DNA of 14,998 nt from positions 1-14,998 of the forward strand of contig CAZTXD010000087.1 in assembly GCA_964617995.1 (NCBI GenBank), in the 5' to 3' direction. The DNA comes from CAZTXD01 sp964617995. GTDB taxonomy: Bacteria; Actinomycetota; Acidimicrobiia; Spongiisociales; ZC4RG35. Under the pieces are notes generated by a model that saw only the letters and a program-made list of their open reading frames with translations, searched no databases and was not told the DNA's origin. Position numbers and translations under genes: made by a program. Below are positions 1 through 7,486 of this stretch, piece after piece (position 1 is the stretch's first letter; each line of letters starts with the position of its first letter).

Positions 1-42
1 TCGCGCATCGAATGCGCGCTATAGCGCGCATTCGATGCGCGA
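1..42. repeat. Perfect 42-bp palindrome with nested hairpins upstream of aceK
   Basis: Positions 1-21 are the exact reverse complement of 22-42, with no loop and no mismatch. Each arm is itself an inverted repeat: CGCGCAT at 2-8 pairs with ATGCGCG at 12-18 across CGA, and CGCGCAT at 25-31 pairs with ATGCGCG at 35-41 across TCG. The centre is CTATAG. It lies 21 bp before the aceK start, so it could be a double operator, a cruciform-forming site or the terminator of an upstream gene. No T-run follows on the plus strand; AAAA follows at 43-46. The window begins inside or at the edge of the repeat, so it may extend further left. An assembly fold-back at a contig end is a real alternative. Confidence 0.85.
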
Positions 43-63
43 AAACGGGATCGGGAGGGTGAG

Positions 64-1809
64 GTGAGCACCGAGCCGACGCCGCTCACCGACTCGCGGG
101 TCGCCAACCTCGGTGCCCGTCACATCGCCGAGGCATACGAGGGCTTCGACACCCGGTTCCGCATCGTGACCCGCCGGGCGCGGATCCGCTTCGCCGAACG
201 CGACTGGAAGGGGATGGCCGGCGACGCCCGGGAACGGCTCGATCTCTACGAACAGGCCTCGCAACGGGCAGCCGACACCATCCGCCAGCTACTGGGAGAG
301 CGGGGCGATGATCGTCTGGTGTGGGCCAGCATGAAGGCGGTGTACTCGGGTCTCATCATGAACCGCCACGACTGGGAGCTGGCCGAGACCTTCTTCAACT
401 CGGTGACCCGCAAGATCTTCTCGACCGTGGGGGTCGACCCCCGCATCGAGTTCGTTGACACCGACTTCGACACCCCACCCTCCGAGTCGGCTTCGCCCAT
501 ACACCGGACGTACCCGTCTCTCGCTCTCACAGAGCTCGTGCAGCGCATCCTGACGGACAGCTCCCTGGGTGCGCCGTTCGCCGACCTGGAGGGAAACGTC
601 GAGCGGGTGGCGCAGCGAATCGCCGAGCATCTGGCGTCGGTGGGTGCGTTGCGGATCGTCGACCGAACCGAGGTCGTCGACGCCGTGTTCTTCCGGGGAA
701 AGGGGGCATATGCGATCGGCCGGTTGTACTCAGGGCCGCACGTGATCCCCCTGGTCCTGGCACTGCTCCACCCCCCGGGAGGGGTAGTGGTCGACGCCGT
801 TCTCCTCACCGAGAACCAGCTGTCGATCCTGTTCTCGTTCACCCGGTCCTACTTCCACGTCGATGTCGGCCGGCCCTGGGATCTGATCAGGTTCCTCCGC
901 ACCCTCATGCCGCGCAAGAGGCTGGCCGAGCTGTACATCAGCATCGGCCACAACAAGCACGGCAAGACCGCCCTCTACCGGGAGCTGCGCCGTCACATGG
1001 TCGTCTCAGGGGACCGGTTCACACTGGCTCGGGGCGCTCCCGGTCTGGTGATGGTGGTCTTCACGCTGCCCGGCTTCGACGTGGTCCTCAAGGTGATCAA
1101 GGACCGCTTCCCGCCGCAGAAGACGACGACGCGGGCCAAGGTCAAGGAGAAGTACCGCTTCGTTTTCCACCACGACCGCGCCGGGCGGCTCGTGGATGCC
1201 CAGGAGTTCGCCTATCTGTCCCTACCCCTCGATCGTTTCGAGCCGCAGGTGCTGGAGACGCTCACCACCGAGTGCAGCCGTTCGGTGACCGTGGCCGACG
1301 ACGTCGTCACGATCGGCCACTGCTACGTGGAGCGTCGCGTCATCCCCCTCGACATATACATGCGGGACGCCGACCCGACCCTCGCCCGCGGGGCCATCAT
1401 CGACTACGGGAAAGCGATCCGGGAGTTGGCCGCATCGGGGATATTCCCCGGGGACCTGCTGCTGAAGAACTTCGGGGTGACACGACACGGCCGCGTGGTG
1501 TTCTACGACTACGACGAGCTCTCGGCTCTCGAGGAATGCCGGTTTCGCACGCATGCCCCGGCTCCCATCCCCGAAGCGGAGCTGGCGGCGGAGCCCTGGT
1601 TCTCGGTAGGTCCCCACGACGTGTTCCCGACCGAGTTCGCCACCTTCCTCGGGGTCCAGGGCGAGATCCGCCACGCCTTCGCCGCCCACCACTCCGACCT
1701 GTTCGACGCCGCCTGGTGGCACACCGTGCAGGAGCGGGTGAGAGGAGGGGAGCTCATCGAGATATACCCGTACGAGGAGAGTGCCCGGATCGCAGGCGCG
1801 AGCGGGTAG
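64..1809 (+). CDS. aceK: Isocitrate dehydrogenase kinase/phosphatase AceK
   Basis: This 581-residue protein matches AceK along its whole length, including the usual size of about 580. AceK switches isocitrate dehydrogenase off by phosphorylating it and on again by dephosphorylation, which sets flux between the TCA cycle and the glyoxylate shunt; it is cytosolic. The N-terminal half is the helical regulatory region. The C-terminal half is the kinase-like catalytic domain. Visible signatures are KVIKDRF with ATP-binding Lys343 (Lys336 in E. coli), VDAQEF with Asp378 (Asp371 in E. coli, needed for catalysis), FPGDLLLKNFGVTRHGR with Asp464, and FYDYDE with Asp482. The start is GTG, preceded by GGGAGGG at 53-59. 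The next gene begins 11 bp after the stop. No isocitrate lyase, malate synthase or isocitrate dehydrogenase gene is in the window, unlike the enterobacterial aceBAK arrangement. AceK is best known from Proteobacteria. Confidence 0.95.
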   Translation: MSTEPTPLTDSRVANLGARHIAEAYEGFDTRFRIVTRRARIRFAERDWKGMAGDARERLDLYEQASQRAADTIRQLLGERGDDRLVWASMKAVYSGLIMNRHDWELAETFFNSVTRKIFSTVGVDPRIEFVDTDFDTPPSESASPIHRTYPSLALTELVQRILTDSSLGAPFADLEGNVERVAQRIAEHLASVGALRIVDRTEVVDAVFFRGKGAYAIGRLYSGPHVIPLVLALLHPPGGVVVDAVLLTENQLSILFSFTRSYFHVDVGRPWDLIRFLRTLMPRKRLAELYISIGHNKHGKTALYRELRRHMVVSGDRFTLARGAPGLVMVVFTLPGFDVVLKVIKDRFPPQKTTTRAKVKEKYRFVFHHDRAGRLVDAQEFAYLSLPLDRFEPQVLETLTTECSRSVTVADDVVTIGHCYVERRVIPLDIYMRDADPTLARGAIIDYGKAIRELAASGIFPGDLLLKNFGVTRHGRVVFYDYDELSALEECRFRTHAPAPIPEAELAAEPWFSVGPHDVFPTEFATFLGVQGEIRHAFAAHHSDLFDAAWWHTVQERVRGGELIEIYPYEESARIAGASG

Positions 1810-1820
1810 GGTCCCGGAGA

Positions 1821-4544
1821 GTGGCCGAGTATCCATCCGAGTACGAGTTGGACGTGGTCCTCCGCGACGGGGCCGGAGCGGCGATCCGTCCCATCCGTCC
1901 CGACGACGACGAGCTGCTCGTCGACTTCTTCGAACGCCTCGGGCCCGAGAGCCGCTACTTTCGTTTCTTCAGGGTGAAGAGCTCTCTCGATCCAGAGGAG
2001 GTCCGTTACTTCACCACAGTCGACTACCACCGGCGCATGGCACTGGTGGCGATCGTCGGGGAGAGGTTCGTGGGTGTCGGTCGCTATGACGTCATGGACG
2101 ACGACCCGTACTGCGCGGAGGTGGCGTTCGCCGTCAGCGACGACCAGCAAGGTCGGGGCCTGGGAACCGAGCTCCTGCAACTCCTCACGGCCTACGCCCG
2201 GGGACACGGAGTGGTTCGTTTCCGGGCCTTCGTGCTGCCCGAGAACCGTCAGATGATGCGGGTGTTCCGCAACTCCGGCTTCGAGCTGTCACGCACACTC
2301 GAGGACGGGGTGTACACGGTCGACTTCCCGGTGGAGGAGTCGGAAGGCTCGCTGGCCGCTTGGGGTGAGCGGGAACGGAGAGCGGTGACGGCCTCGCTCG
2401 GACCCATATTCGTCCCCCACTCTGTTGCCGTTATCGGAGCATCCAACGATCCCGACTCGATCGGAGGTCGCCTCTTCCGGAATCTCCTGGGAGAAGGATT
2501 CACGGGGCCGCTGTACCCCGTCAACCCCAACGCCCGGGTGATCAACTCGGTGCGGGCCTACGCCTCCGTAGGGGAGATACCCGACGAGGTCGATCTGGCG
2601 TTCGTCGTCGTACCCGCCAGAACCGTGCTGGCTGTGGTTCGCCAATGCACCGAAGCGGGAGTGAGGGGGGTGGTGGTGATCTCCGCCGGGTTCTCCGAGA
2701 TAGGCGACGAAGGAGCCGCTCTGGAGCGGGAGCTGCTGGCCGAGGTGCGCCGGGGCGGGATGCGTATGGTGGGGCCGAACTGTATGGGGATCCTCAACAC
2801 GGCTCCCGCAGTCAGTCTCAACGGGACCTTCGGGCCGGTGTATCCACCTCGGGGCAACATCGCCATGTCCAGCCAGTCGGGAGCCCTGGGCATCGCCATC
2901 CTCGACTACGCCAGGTCGGCGGGCATCGGCATCTCCCAGTTCGTGTCGGTGGGCAACAAGGCCGACGTGTCCGGCAACGACCTCCTCCTGACATGGGAGG
3001 ACGATCCCCAGACCGACGTCATCCTGCTGTACCTGGAGTCGTTCGGCAACCCCAAGAAGTTCTCGCGCATCGCCCGCCGCATCGCTCGCCGCAAACCCAT
3101 CGTGGCGGTGAAGTCGGGGCGCACCCAGGCGGGAAGCCGGGCCGCATCCAGCCACACCGGTGCGCTGGCGTCCTCCGATGTGGCCGTGGGGGCCCTCTTC
3201 CGTCAGGCGGGCGTCATACGCGTCGACAGCATCGAGGAGCTGTTCGGGGTGGGATCCCTCCTGGCCGACCAGCCGATCCCGGTTGGACGCCGCGTGGGGA
3301 TCATCACCAACGCCGGCGGTCCCGGGATCCTGGCGGCCGACGCCCTGGAGGCGAACGGCCTCGAACTACCCGGACTGTCCGAAGACCTCCAGGCGCGGCT
3401 ACGGAACGGTCTGCCCGCCGAGGCGGCCACCTCCAACCCGGTGGACCTCATCGCCTCCGGTGGGCCTGTCGAGTTCGAGCAGGCCGCGGCGGCGCTGCTC
3501 GAATCAGGGGAGGTGGACGTCGTCATGGTGATCTACGTGTCGGTTACGGCCGGCCGGGCAGAGCAGGTGGCTGCTGCCCTCCGTCGATGCCAGGATGCCC
3601 ACACCGGGGAGGTGGTGCTCCTCTCCGTCTTCATGCAGGCCGAGGACGCCGCTCGTTTCCTGACCGGTGACGAGGGTGCCCGGGCGATACCCAACTACCA
3701 GTTCCCCGAACAGGCAGCGCTGGCTCTGGCCCGGGCCGTCACCTACGGAGAGTGGCGGCGCCGCGATCCCGGGTCGGTGCCGGCACTGGACGACGTCGAC
3801 CCCGGTCGCGGGCGGGGAATCGTGGAGGCTGCGATCGACCGGCTGGGGGCGGAAGGGGGATGGCTGGAACCGGACGAGGTGACCGACCTGCTGGAGGCGT
3901 TTGGGATCACGGTACCGGTCACCGTCACCGTCGCCTCCGAGGACGAGGCAGTGGCGGCAGCCGACAGGCTCGGTCGTGTGGTGTTGAAGGTGGTGTCGCC
4001 GTCGGCCCTGCACAAGAGCGACGTCGGCGGGGTCGTGCTCGACATCAGCGGGGAGGAGGCCGTACGCAGGGCCTATCGTCAGGTCACGGGCGCCGTGCCC
4101 GACCCCGAAGGCGTGCTCGTGCAGTCCTTCGTCCCGGAGGGGCACGAGGTCCTCATCGGCTCCACCGAGGACCCGACCTTCGGTTCGCTGGTGGTATTCG
4201 GCTTGGGAGGCATAACGGTCGAGCTGCTGGGCGACGTGGCCTTTCGGATCCACCCGCTCACCGGCGTCGACGCCGCCGAGATGGTCCGTTCTGTGCGTGG
4301 GTTCCCGCTCCTGGAGGGCTATCGCAATCTGCCCGTCGGTGACGTCGACGCCCTCGAACAGACCCTGCTGCGGGTTTCGGCCATGGTGAGCGCACTTCCC
4401 GAGGTAACCGAGATGGATCTGAATCCCGTGAAGGTGCTGGGTCCCGGCGAAGGGGTGGTCGTCGTCGACGCCCGCATTCGGCTGGAGCCCGTGCGTCCGG
4501 CGGAACGTCCCGAACTGGCCGATCTGCCGTCGGTCACCTCCTGA
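1821..4544 (+). CDS. GNAT acetyltransferase fused to NDP-forming acyl-CoA synthetase (Pat-like protein acyltransferase)
   Basis: The protein has 907 residues. Residues 1-170 are a GNAT domain with the acetyl-CoA loop QQGRGLG around 109-115. Residues 190-290 are a CoA-binding Rossmann domain with VAVIGAS at 202-208. Residues 340-640 are the two succinyl-CoA-ligase-like domains, with the phosphorylatable His445 in SSHTGA. Residues 675-895 are an ATP-grasp domain with His731 in LHKSDVGG. Relatives acetylate lysines of acyl-CoA synthetases (Pat); the N-terminal GNAT order resembles the Streptomyces PatA type and is opposite to enterobacterial Pat. Both catalytic histidines of ADP-forming acyl-CoA synthetases are kept, so it may also make acyl-CoA from acid, ATP and CoA. 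The frame stays open far upstream inside aceK, but the family start is the GTG here, reading VAEYPSEYEL. GGAG abuts this codon too closely to be a good Shine-Dalgarno site, so coupling to aceK translation is likely. Confidence 0.9.
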   Translation: MAEYPSEYELDVVLRDGAGAAIRPIRPDDDELLVDFFERLGPESRYFRFFRVKSSLDPEEVRYFTTVDYHRRMALVAIVGERFVGVGRYDVMDDDPYCAEVAFAVSDDQQGRGLGTELLQLLTAYARGHGVVRFRAFVLPENRQMMRVFRNSGFELSRTLEDGVYTVDFPVEESEGSLAAWGERERRAVTASLGPIFVPHSVAVIGASNDPDSIGGRLFRNLLGEGFTGPLYPVNPNARVINSVRAYASVGEIPDEVDLAFVVVPARTVLAVVRQCTEAGVRGVVVISAGFSEIGDEGAALERELLAEVRRGGMRMVGPNCMGILNTAPAVSLNGTFGPVYPPRGNIAMSSQSGALGIAILDYARSAGIGISQFVSVGNKADVSGNDLLLTWEDDPQTDVILLYLESFGNPKKFSRIARRIARRKPIVAVKSGRTQAGSRAASSHTGALASSDVAVGALFRQAGVIRVDSIEELFGVGSLLADQPIPVGRRVGIITNAGGPGILAADALEANGLELPGLSEDLQARLRNGLPAEAATSNPVDLIASGGPVEFEQAAAALLESGEVDVVMVIYVSVTAGRAEQVAAALRRCQDAHTGEVVLLSVFMQAEDAARFLTGDEGARAIPNYQFPEQAALALARAVTYGEWRRRDPGSVPALDDVDPGRGRGIVEAAIDRLGAEGGWLEPDEVTDLLEAFGITVPVTVTVASEDEAVAAADRLGRVVLKVVSPSALHKSDVGGVVLDISGEEAVRRAYRQVTGAVPDPEGVLVQSFVPEGHEVLIGSTEDPTFGSLVVFGLGGITVELLGDVAFRIHPLTGVDAAEMVRSVRGFPLLEGYRNLPVGDVDALEQTLLRVSAMVSALPEVTEMDLNPVKVLGPGEGVVVVDARIRLEPVRPAERPELADLPSVTS

Positions 4545-4568
4545 ATCCGGCACCGGTACAGTCGGCGG
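4542..4568 (+). promoter_or_regulatory. Possible promoter/operator upstream of the enoyl-CoA hydratase gene
   Basis: TACAGT at 4557-4562 fits the TANNNT form of an actinobacterial -10 box and ends 27 nt before the hydratase start. No good -35 box lies 17 nt upstream. The block beginning TGAATCCGGC is shared with the region before the MerR-type gene (14403-14429), matching at 20 of 27 positions. It begins on the stop codon of the upstream gene, so any promoter here would be internal to the operon. This is pattern matching only. Confidence 0.35.
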
Positions 4569-4589
4569 ACGCGATCTCGGAGGTTCGGC

Positions 4590-5357
4590 ATGTCCCTGGT
4601 TGAGGTATCCCGCGATGGAGCGGTGGCCGTCGTGGAGCTGAATCGGCCCCCGGTGAACGCCCTGAGCGCCGACCTGTCCGGTGAGCTTCTGAGCGCGTTC
4701 CGGGACTGCCAGACCCCCGAGGTACGGGCGGTGGTGGTGACGGGGGAACCCCACTTCGCCGCCGGAGCCGACATCACCGGGTTCCAGGCGTCCTTCGACT
4801 CCGGAACCGACGACACACTGGCCAACGCTCTGACCGAGGCGATCTGGGCGCTGGAGCGACTGGAGAAGCCCACCATCGCCACCGTGCGGGGATTCGCTCT
4901 GGGCGGCGGGCTGGAGCTGGCGATGGGCGCGGACTTCCGATATGTGGCCGACGACGCCAAGGTGGGCCAGCCCGAGATCATGCTCGGCCTCATCCCGGGA
5001 GCAGGCGGAACCCAGCGTCTGCCCAGGCTCGTGGGATACCAAAAGGCGAAAGAGATCGTCTACTCCGGCAGGCACGTAGGGGCCGAGGAGGCCCTGGCCA
5101 TCGGTCTGGCCGACAAGATCCTCGAGCCCGACGAGCTGGTCGAGACGGCCATGGCGGACGCGGCCGACTGGGCCCAAGGCCCCACCCGGGCGCTGGCCGC
5201 GGCCAAACGTGCCCTCAACGACGGATGGGGCCAGCCGCTGACACGCGCCATCGAGATCGAAGCGACAGAGTTCTCCGATGTCTTCGCCACGGCCGATGCC
5301 CGGGCAGGAGTGGCCGCCTTCCTGGAGAAGCGCAAGCCCGACTTCTCGGGTAGTTGA
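4590..5357 (+). CDS. Enoyl-CoA hydratase/isomerase family protein
   Basis: This 255-residue protein is a full-length single-domain crotonase. It probably hydrates 2-enoyl-CoA in beta-oxidation or a related acyl-CoA route in the cytosol. The oxyanion-hole segment FALGGGLELAMG is present, and both catalytic glutamates are kept: Glu109 in GGLELA and Glu129 in GQPEIMLGLIPGAGG. Their 20-residue spacing is the same as in rat mitochondrial hydratase (Glu144 and Glu164). The first oxyanion-hole loop, HFAAGADI, is at about 56-63. The start is ATG with CGGAGG at 4578-4583 and a 6-nt spacer. It lies 45 bp after the acyltransferase/synthetase gene and is probably in the same operon, with a possible extra promoter in the gap. 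The exact substrate chain length, and hydratase versus isomerase activity, cannot be read from the sequence. Confidence 0.92.
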   Translation: MSLVEVSRDGAVAVVELNRPPVNALSADLSGELLSAFRDCQTPEVRAVVVTGEPHFAAGADITGFQASFDSGTDDTLANALTEAIWALERLEKPTIATVRGFALGGGLELAMGADFRYVADDAKVGQPEIMLGLIPGAGGTQRLPRLVGYQKAKEIVYSGRHVGAEEALAIGLADKILEPDELVETAMADAADWAQGPTRALAAAKRALNDGWGQPLTRAIEIEATEFSDVFATADARAGVAAFLEKRKPDFSGS

Positions 5358-5417
5358 CCGGTGTGAGAAAACGATGCAACCCGGTGACAGATGCGATCGG
5401 TGAGTGGCGTCTCGCGG

Positions 5418-5792
5418 TCAACCCCGGCGGGTATCGATGACACAGAAGCGGTTGCCCTCCGGATCAGCCAGGACCACGAAGTCGGGATCATCGGGGTACA
5501 GGTCCCAGTCGACCCTGGTGGCGCCGAGGGAGATCAAGCGCTCGATCTCAGCTGCCTGGTCGGCGGCGTCACCGGCGTAGAGGTCGAGGTGGACCCGAGG
5601 GTGAACCTGCACCGGTGACTCGCTCACGTCGAGGGCGAGGTGCGCTCCATGGCCGTCGGCGGGAACGAGGATCGTGAAGTCGTCCCCGGGTTCGATCGGT
5701 CGCTTGGGAACGTAGTTCAGCGCCTGTGTCCAGAAAGCCACCGCCCGTTCGAGGTCATCGACTCCCATGACCGTGGTTCCGATGCTGAGCAT
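5418..5792 (-). CDS. VOC superfamily (glyoxalase/bleomycin-resistance-like) protein
   Basis: The product has 124 residues, the usual size of a two-module vicinal-oxygen-chelate protein. It begins with the typical first strand and helix (MLSIGTTVMGVDDLERAVAF) and ends with DPEGNRFCVID, a standard final strand of this family. Members bind a metal or small molecule and include isomerases, dioxygenases and drug-binding proteins; nothing here fixes the substrate. The frame is open 49 codons further upstream, but that part has no family character and overlaps the next gene, so I chose the ATG at 5792. No Shine-Dalgarno site precedes it; CAGAAT lies 6 nt upstream, which fits a leaderless transcript. 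It converges on the enoyl-CoA hydratase gene, and the 60-bp gap between them shows no clear terminator. Confidence 0.8.
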   Translation of the reverse strand: MLSIGTTVMGVDDLERAVAFWTQALNYVPKRPIEPGDDFTILVPADGHGAHLALDVSESPVQVHPRVHLDLYAGDAADQAAEIERLISLGATRVDWDLYPDDPDFVVLADPEGNRFCVIDTRRG

Positions 5793-5798
5793 GGGGCC

Positions 5799-5804
5799 AT
5801 TCTG
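5799..5804 (-). promoter_or_regulatory. Possible -10 box for a leaderless VOC transcript
   Basis: On the minus strand this reads CAGAAT and is separated from the ATG by 6 nt. It keeps the A at position 2 and T at position 6 of the ANNNT -10 pattern, and no Shine-Dalgarno site is seen. No -35 box is evident. Confidence 0.35.
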
Positions 5805-5821
5805 CCAGCCGTCGCAGGTGG

Positions 5822-6271
5822 CTACTCGTGCGCGCCACCCGATTCGACGAGGCGGCGGAGGTTCGTGAGGTTGCGCCGCCAGATCCTCTCGAGAATGGGA
5901 CGCGCCGCCGCGGTGGTGATCGGCCCACCCAGCCACCACGGGAAGCGCAGCTCCTCTGACCAGGTGAACATCGACGCTCCATCGGCCGGCGTGAGAGCGA
6001 AGCGGCCGGTGCCCTTGACGAGGCCATCGTGGACGACACCTATCGACTCATTCTCCGTCCACTCCGTCACCTCCAACAAGTCCCGGGTCCGGAGCGGGCC
6101 GACCCGGGTGACCACGATCATTCGAGTGCCGATTCCCCTCGTGGCCTCGCCCACGAACTCGATCGACTCGGCGTCGCTCATCCAGCGGCTGTGTGATGCG
6201 ATATCGGTGACGCGTCGCCAGACCTCCTCCACAGGAGCGTCGATCAGGACCGACACCGTGATGGACGCCAC
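5822..6271 (-). CDS. SRPBCC (polyketide cyclase/START-like) family protein
   Basis: The product has 149 residues from a GTG start (VASITVSVLIDAPVEEVWRR). The opening pattern, a strand followed by I-D-A-P-V-E-E-V-W and then a TDIASHSRWM helix, is characteristic of the SRPBCC/polyketide cyclase fold, a hydrophobic-cavity domain that binds lipids or other small ligands. Strands continue to about residue 115, and the C-terminal helix (about 120-145) closes the cavity. The ligand is unknown. The frame runs on upstream into the opposite-strand cysteine desulfurase gene, which argues for the GTG at 6271. No Shine-Dalgarno site is seen, but TACCCT lies 6 nt before the start on the minus strand. The VOC gene follows 29 bp downstream on the same strand, so the two may be cotranscribed. 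There is no sign peptide or membrane helix. Confidence 0.78.
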   Translation of the reverse strand: MASITVSVLIDAPVEEVWRRVTDIASHSRWMSDAESIEFVGEATRGIGTRMIVVTRVGPLRTRDLLEVTEWTENESIGVVHDGLVKGTGRFALTPADGASMFTWSEELRFPWWLGGPITTAAARPILERIWRRNLTNLRRLVESGGAHE

Positions 6272-6277
6272 GGGCGC

Positions 6278-6283
6278 AGGGTA
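6278..6283 (-). promoter_or_regulatory. Possible -10 box for a leaderless SRPBCC-gene transcript
   Basis: The minus strand reads TACCCT, a full match to TANNNT, exactly 6 nt before the GTG start. This spacing would place transcription initiation at or next to the start codon. No -35 box is obvious. The 45-bp divergent region 6272-6316 must hold the promoters of both this gene and the cysteine desulfurase gene. Confidence 0.45.
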
Positions 6284-6304
6284 ACGACAGGCGAATCCCG
6301 CTGC

Positions 6305-6310
6305 GATGAT
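6305..6310 (+). promoter_or_regulatory. Possible -10 box for a leaderless cysteine desulfurase transcript
   Basis: GATGAT is separated from the desulfurase ATG by six G residues. It has the A and T of the ANNNT pattern but G at position 1. The G-run touches the start codon and so cannot work as a normally spaced Shine-Dalgarno site, which favours a leaderless reading. The evidence is weak taken alone. Confidence 0.3.
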
Positions 6311-6316
6311 GGGGGG

Positions 6317-7435
6317 ATGCTCTATGTCGATCACGCCGCCACCACGCCCCTGCGCCCCGGCGTCGCCGAGGCGATGGCGCCGTTCTCGGGGGAGAGCTTC
6401 GGCAATCCTTCGGGAATCCATGCGGTCTCCCGCCGGGCGAAGGACGCCCTGGAGGAGGCGCGGGAACGAGTGGCGGAGTCGCTCGGGTGCCGGCCGTTGG
6501 AGGTCGTGTTCACGGGTGGCGGGACGGAGTCGGACAACCTGGCAGTGAAGGGTGCCGCCCTCGCCGGTGGGCGACGCGGGAGTGTGGTCACGGTGGCCAG
6601 CGAGCACGAGGCCGTACTGGAGTCTGCCCGCTTCCTCGACCGCCTCGGCTGCCCGGTGACGGTGGTTGGGGTGGACCACCTGGGCAGGGTCGATCCCGAA
6701 GAGGTGGTCGCCTCCGTCGACGACAGCACTGCGGTGGTGTCGGTCATGTGGGCCAACAACGAGACCGGCGTGATCCAGCCCATCGCCCGCCTGTCAGAGA
6801 TGTTGCGCACGGTCAATCCCGCGGCCGGCTTCCACACCGACGCGGTGCAGGCAGTCGTGTCCGAGGAGGTGGATGCCACGGACGTCGACCTGCTGACCAT
6901 CGCCGGGCACAAGGTGGGAGGCCCCAAAGGTGTTGGGGTGCTGGTGGTGAAGGAGGGCGTCTTTCTGGAGCCGGTGGTACACGGCGGTGGGCAGGAGCTG
7001 GGCCGCCGGTCCGGTACCCACAACGTCGCCGGCGCTGTCGGCCTGGCGGCCGCTCTCGAGGCGGCGGTGGCGGATCGGAGCCGTCTCCGCCGCGATGTGG
7101 GGGAGGCGAGGTCACGCTTCGAAGACACGGTTCTCGCCAAGATTCCCGGAGTGGAGCGCAACGCCCCCGAGGACGCCAGGCTCGTCCAGCACAGCCACCT
7201 GCGCATCCCTGGAATCCGCAACGAGACGGTGCTGATTCGCCTCGATCGTCTGGGTGTGTCCGCCTCGGCCGGATCGGCATGTCAGTCCGGAGCGTCGACT
7301 CCCAGCCATGTGCTCACCGCCATGGGACGCTCGCCCGAAGAGGGAAGAGAGTGTCTGCGCTTCAGCTTCGGGTGGCCCACCGACCCGTCGGACGGCGACC
7401 GGCTCGCCGAAGCTCTGATCGAAGCCATCGAATGA
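6317..7435 (+). CDS. Cysteine desulfurase (NifS/IscS class)
   Basis: This 372-residue PLP enzyme takes sulfur from cysteine as an enzyme-bound persulfide and releases alanine. It begins YVDHAATTPLRP, typical of the family, and carries His97 in ASEHEAV, the PLP lysine Lys199 in AGHKVGG, and the persulfide-forming Cys322 in GSACQSGASTPSHVL. The active-site loop matches the IscS/NifS group more than the SufS group. No scaffold (iscU/sufU) gene is in view. mnmA follows as the third gene of the same strand, and such desulfurases are found directly beside mnmA in other bacteria, including mycobacteria, so a role in tRNA thiolation is likely; Fe-S cluster supply is also possible. The ATG at 6317 matches the family N-terminus. 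It diverges from the SRPBCC gene across 45 bp. Confidence 0.93.
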   Translation: MLYVDHAATTPLRPGVAEAMAPFSGESFGNPSGIHAVSRRAKDALEEARERVAESLGCRPLEVVFTGGGTESDNLAVKGAALAGGRRGSVVTVASEHEAVLESARFLDRLGCPVTVVGVDHLGRVDPEEVVASVDDSTAVVSVMWANNETGVIQPIARLSEMLRTVNPAAGFHTDAVQAVVSEEVDATDVDLLTIAGHKVGGPKGVGVLVVKEGVFLEPVVHGGGQELGRRSGTHNVAGAVGLAAALEAAVADRSRLRRDVGEARSRFEDTVLAKIPGVERNAPEDARLVQHSHLRIPGIRNETVLIRLDRLGVSASAGSACQSGASTPSHVLTAMGRSPEEGRECLRFSFGWPTDPSDGDRLAEALIEAIE

Positions 7436-7471
7436 CCCCGCCCTGGGATCGACGCCGACCATCATGACGGT

Positions 7472-7477
7472 TACCTT
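7472..7477 (+). promoter_or_regulatory. Possible promoter of the large TPR/propeller gene
   Basis: TACCTT fits TANNNT and sits 9 nt before the ATG at 7487. TCGACG at 7449-7454 lies 17 nt upstream and matches four of the six bases of TTGACA. No Shine-Dalgarno site precedes the ATG, so a leaderless or near-leaderless transcript starting about 7484 is plausible. This would make the gene at least partly independent of the desulfurase gene, which ends 51 bp before it. Confidence 0.4.
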
Positions 7478-7486
7478 GTTGCCTGT

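Noticed and set aside
1272..1820. Upstream extension of the GNAT/acyl-CoA synthetase frame
   Set aside because: It overlaps aceK in another frame and gives an Arg/Pro-rich shadow translation; homology begins at the GTG at 1821.
3504..5177. 557-codon minus-strand open frame
   Set aside because: It is antisense to the acyltransferase/synthetase and hydratase genes, which have clear motifs; its own translation shows none.
5358..5417. Terminator between the convergent hydratase and VOC genes
   Set aside because: I could not find a stable stem followed by a T-run on either strand.
6311..6316. Six-G run as the Shine-Dalgarno site of the cysteine desulfurase gene
   Set aside because: It touches the start codon, leaving no spacer for the ribosome.
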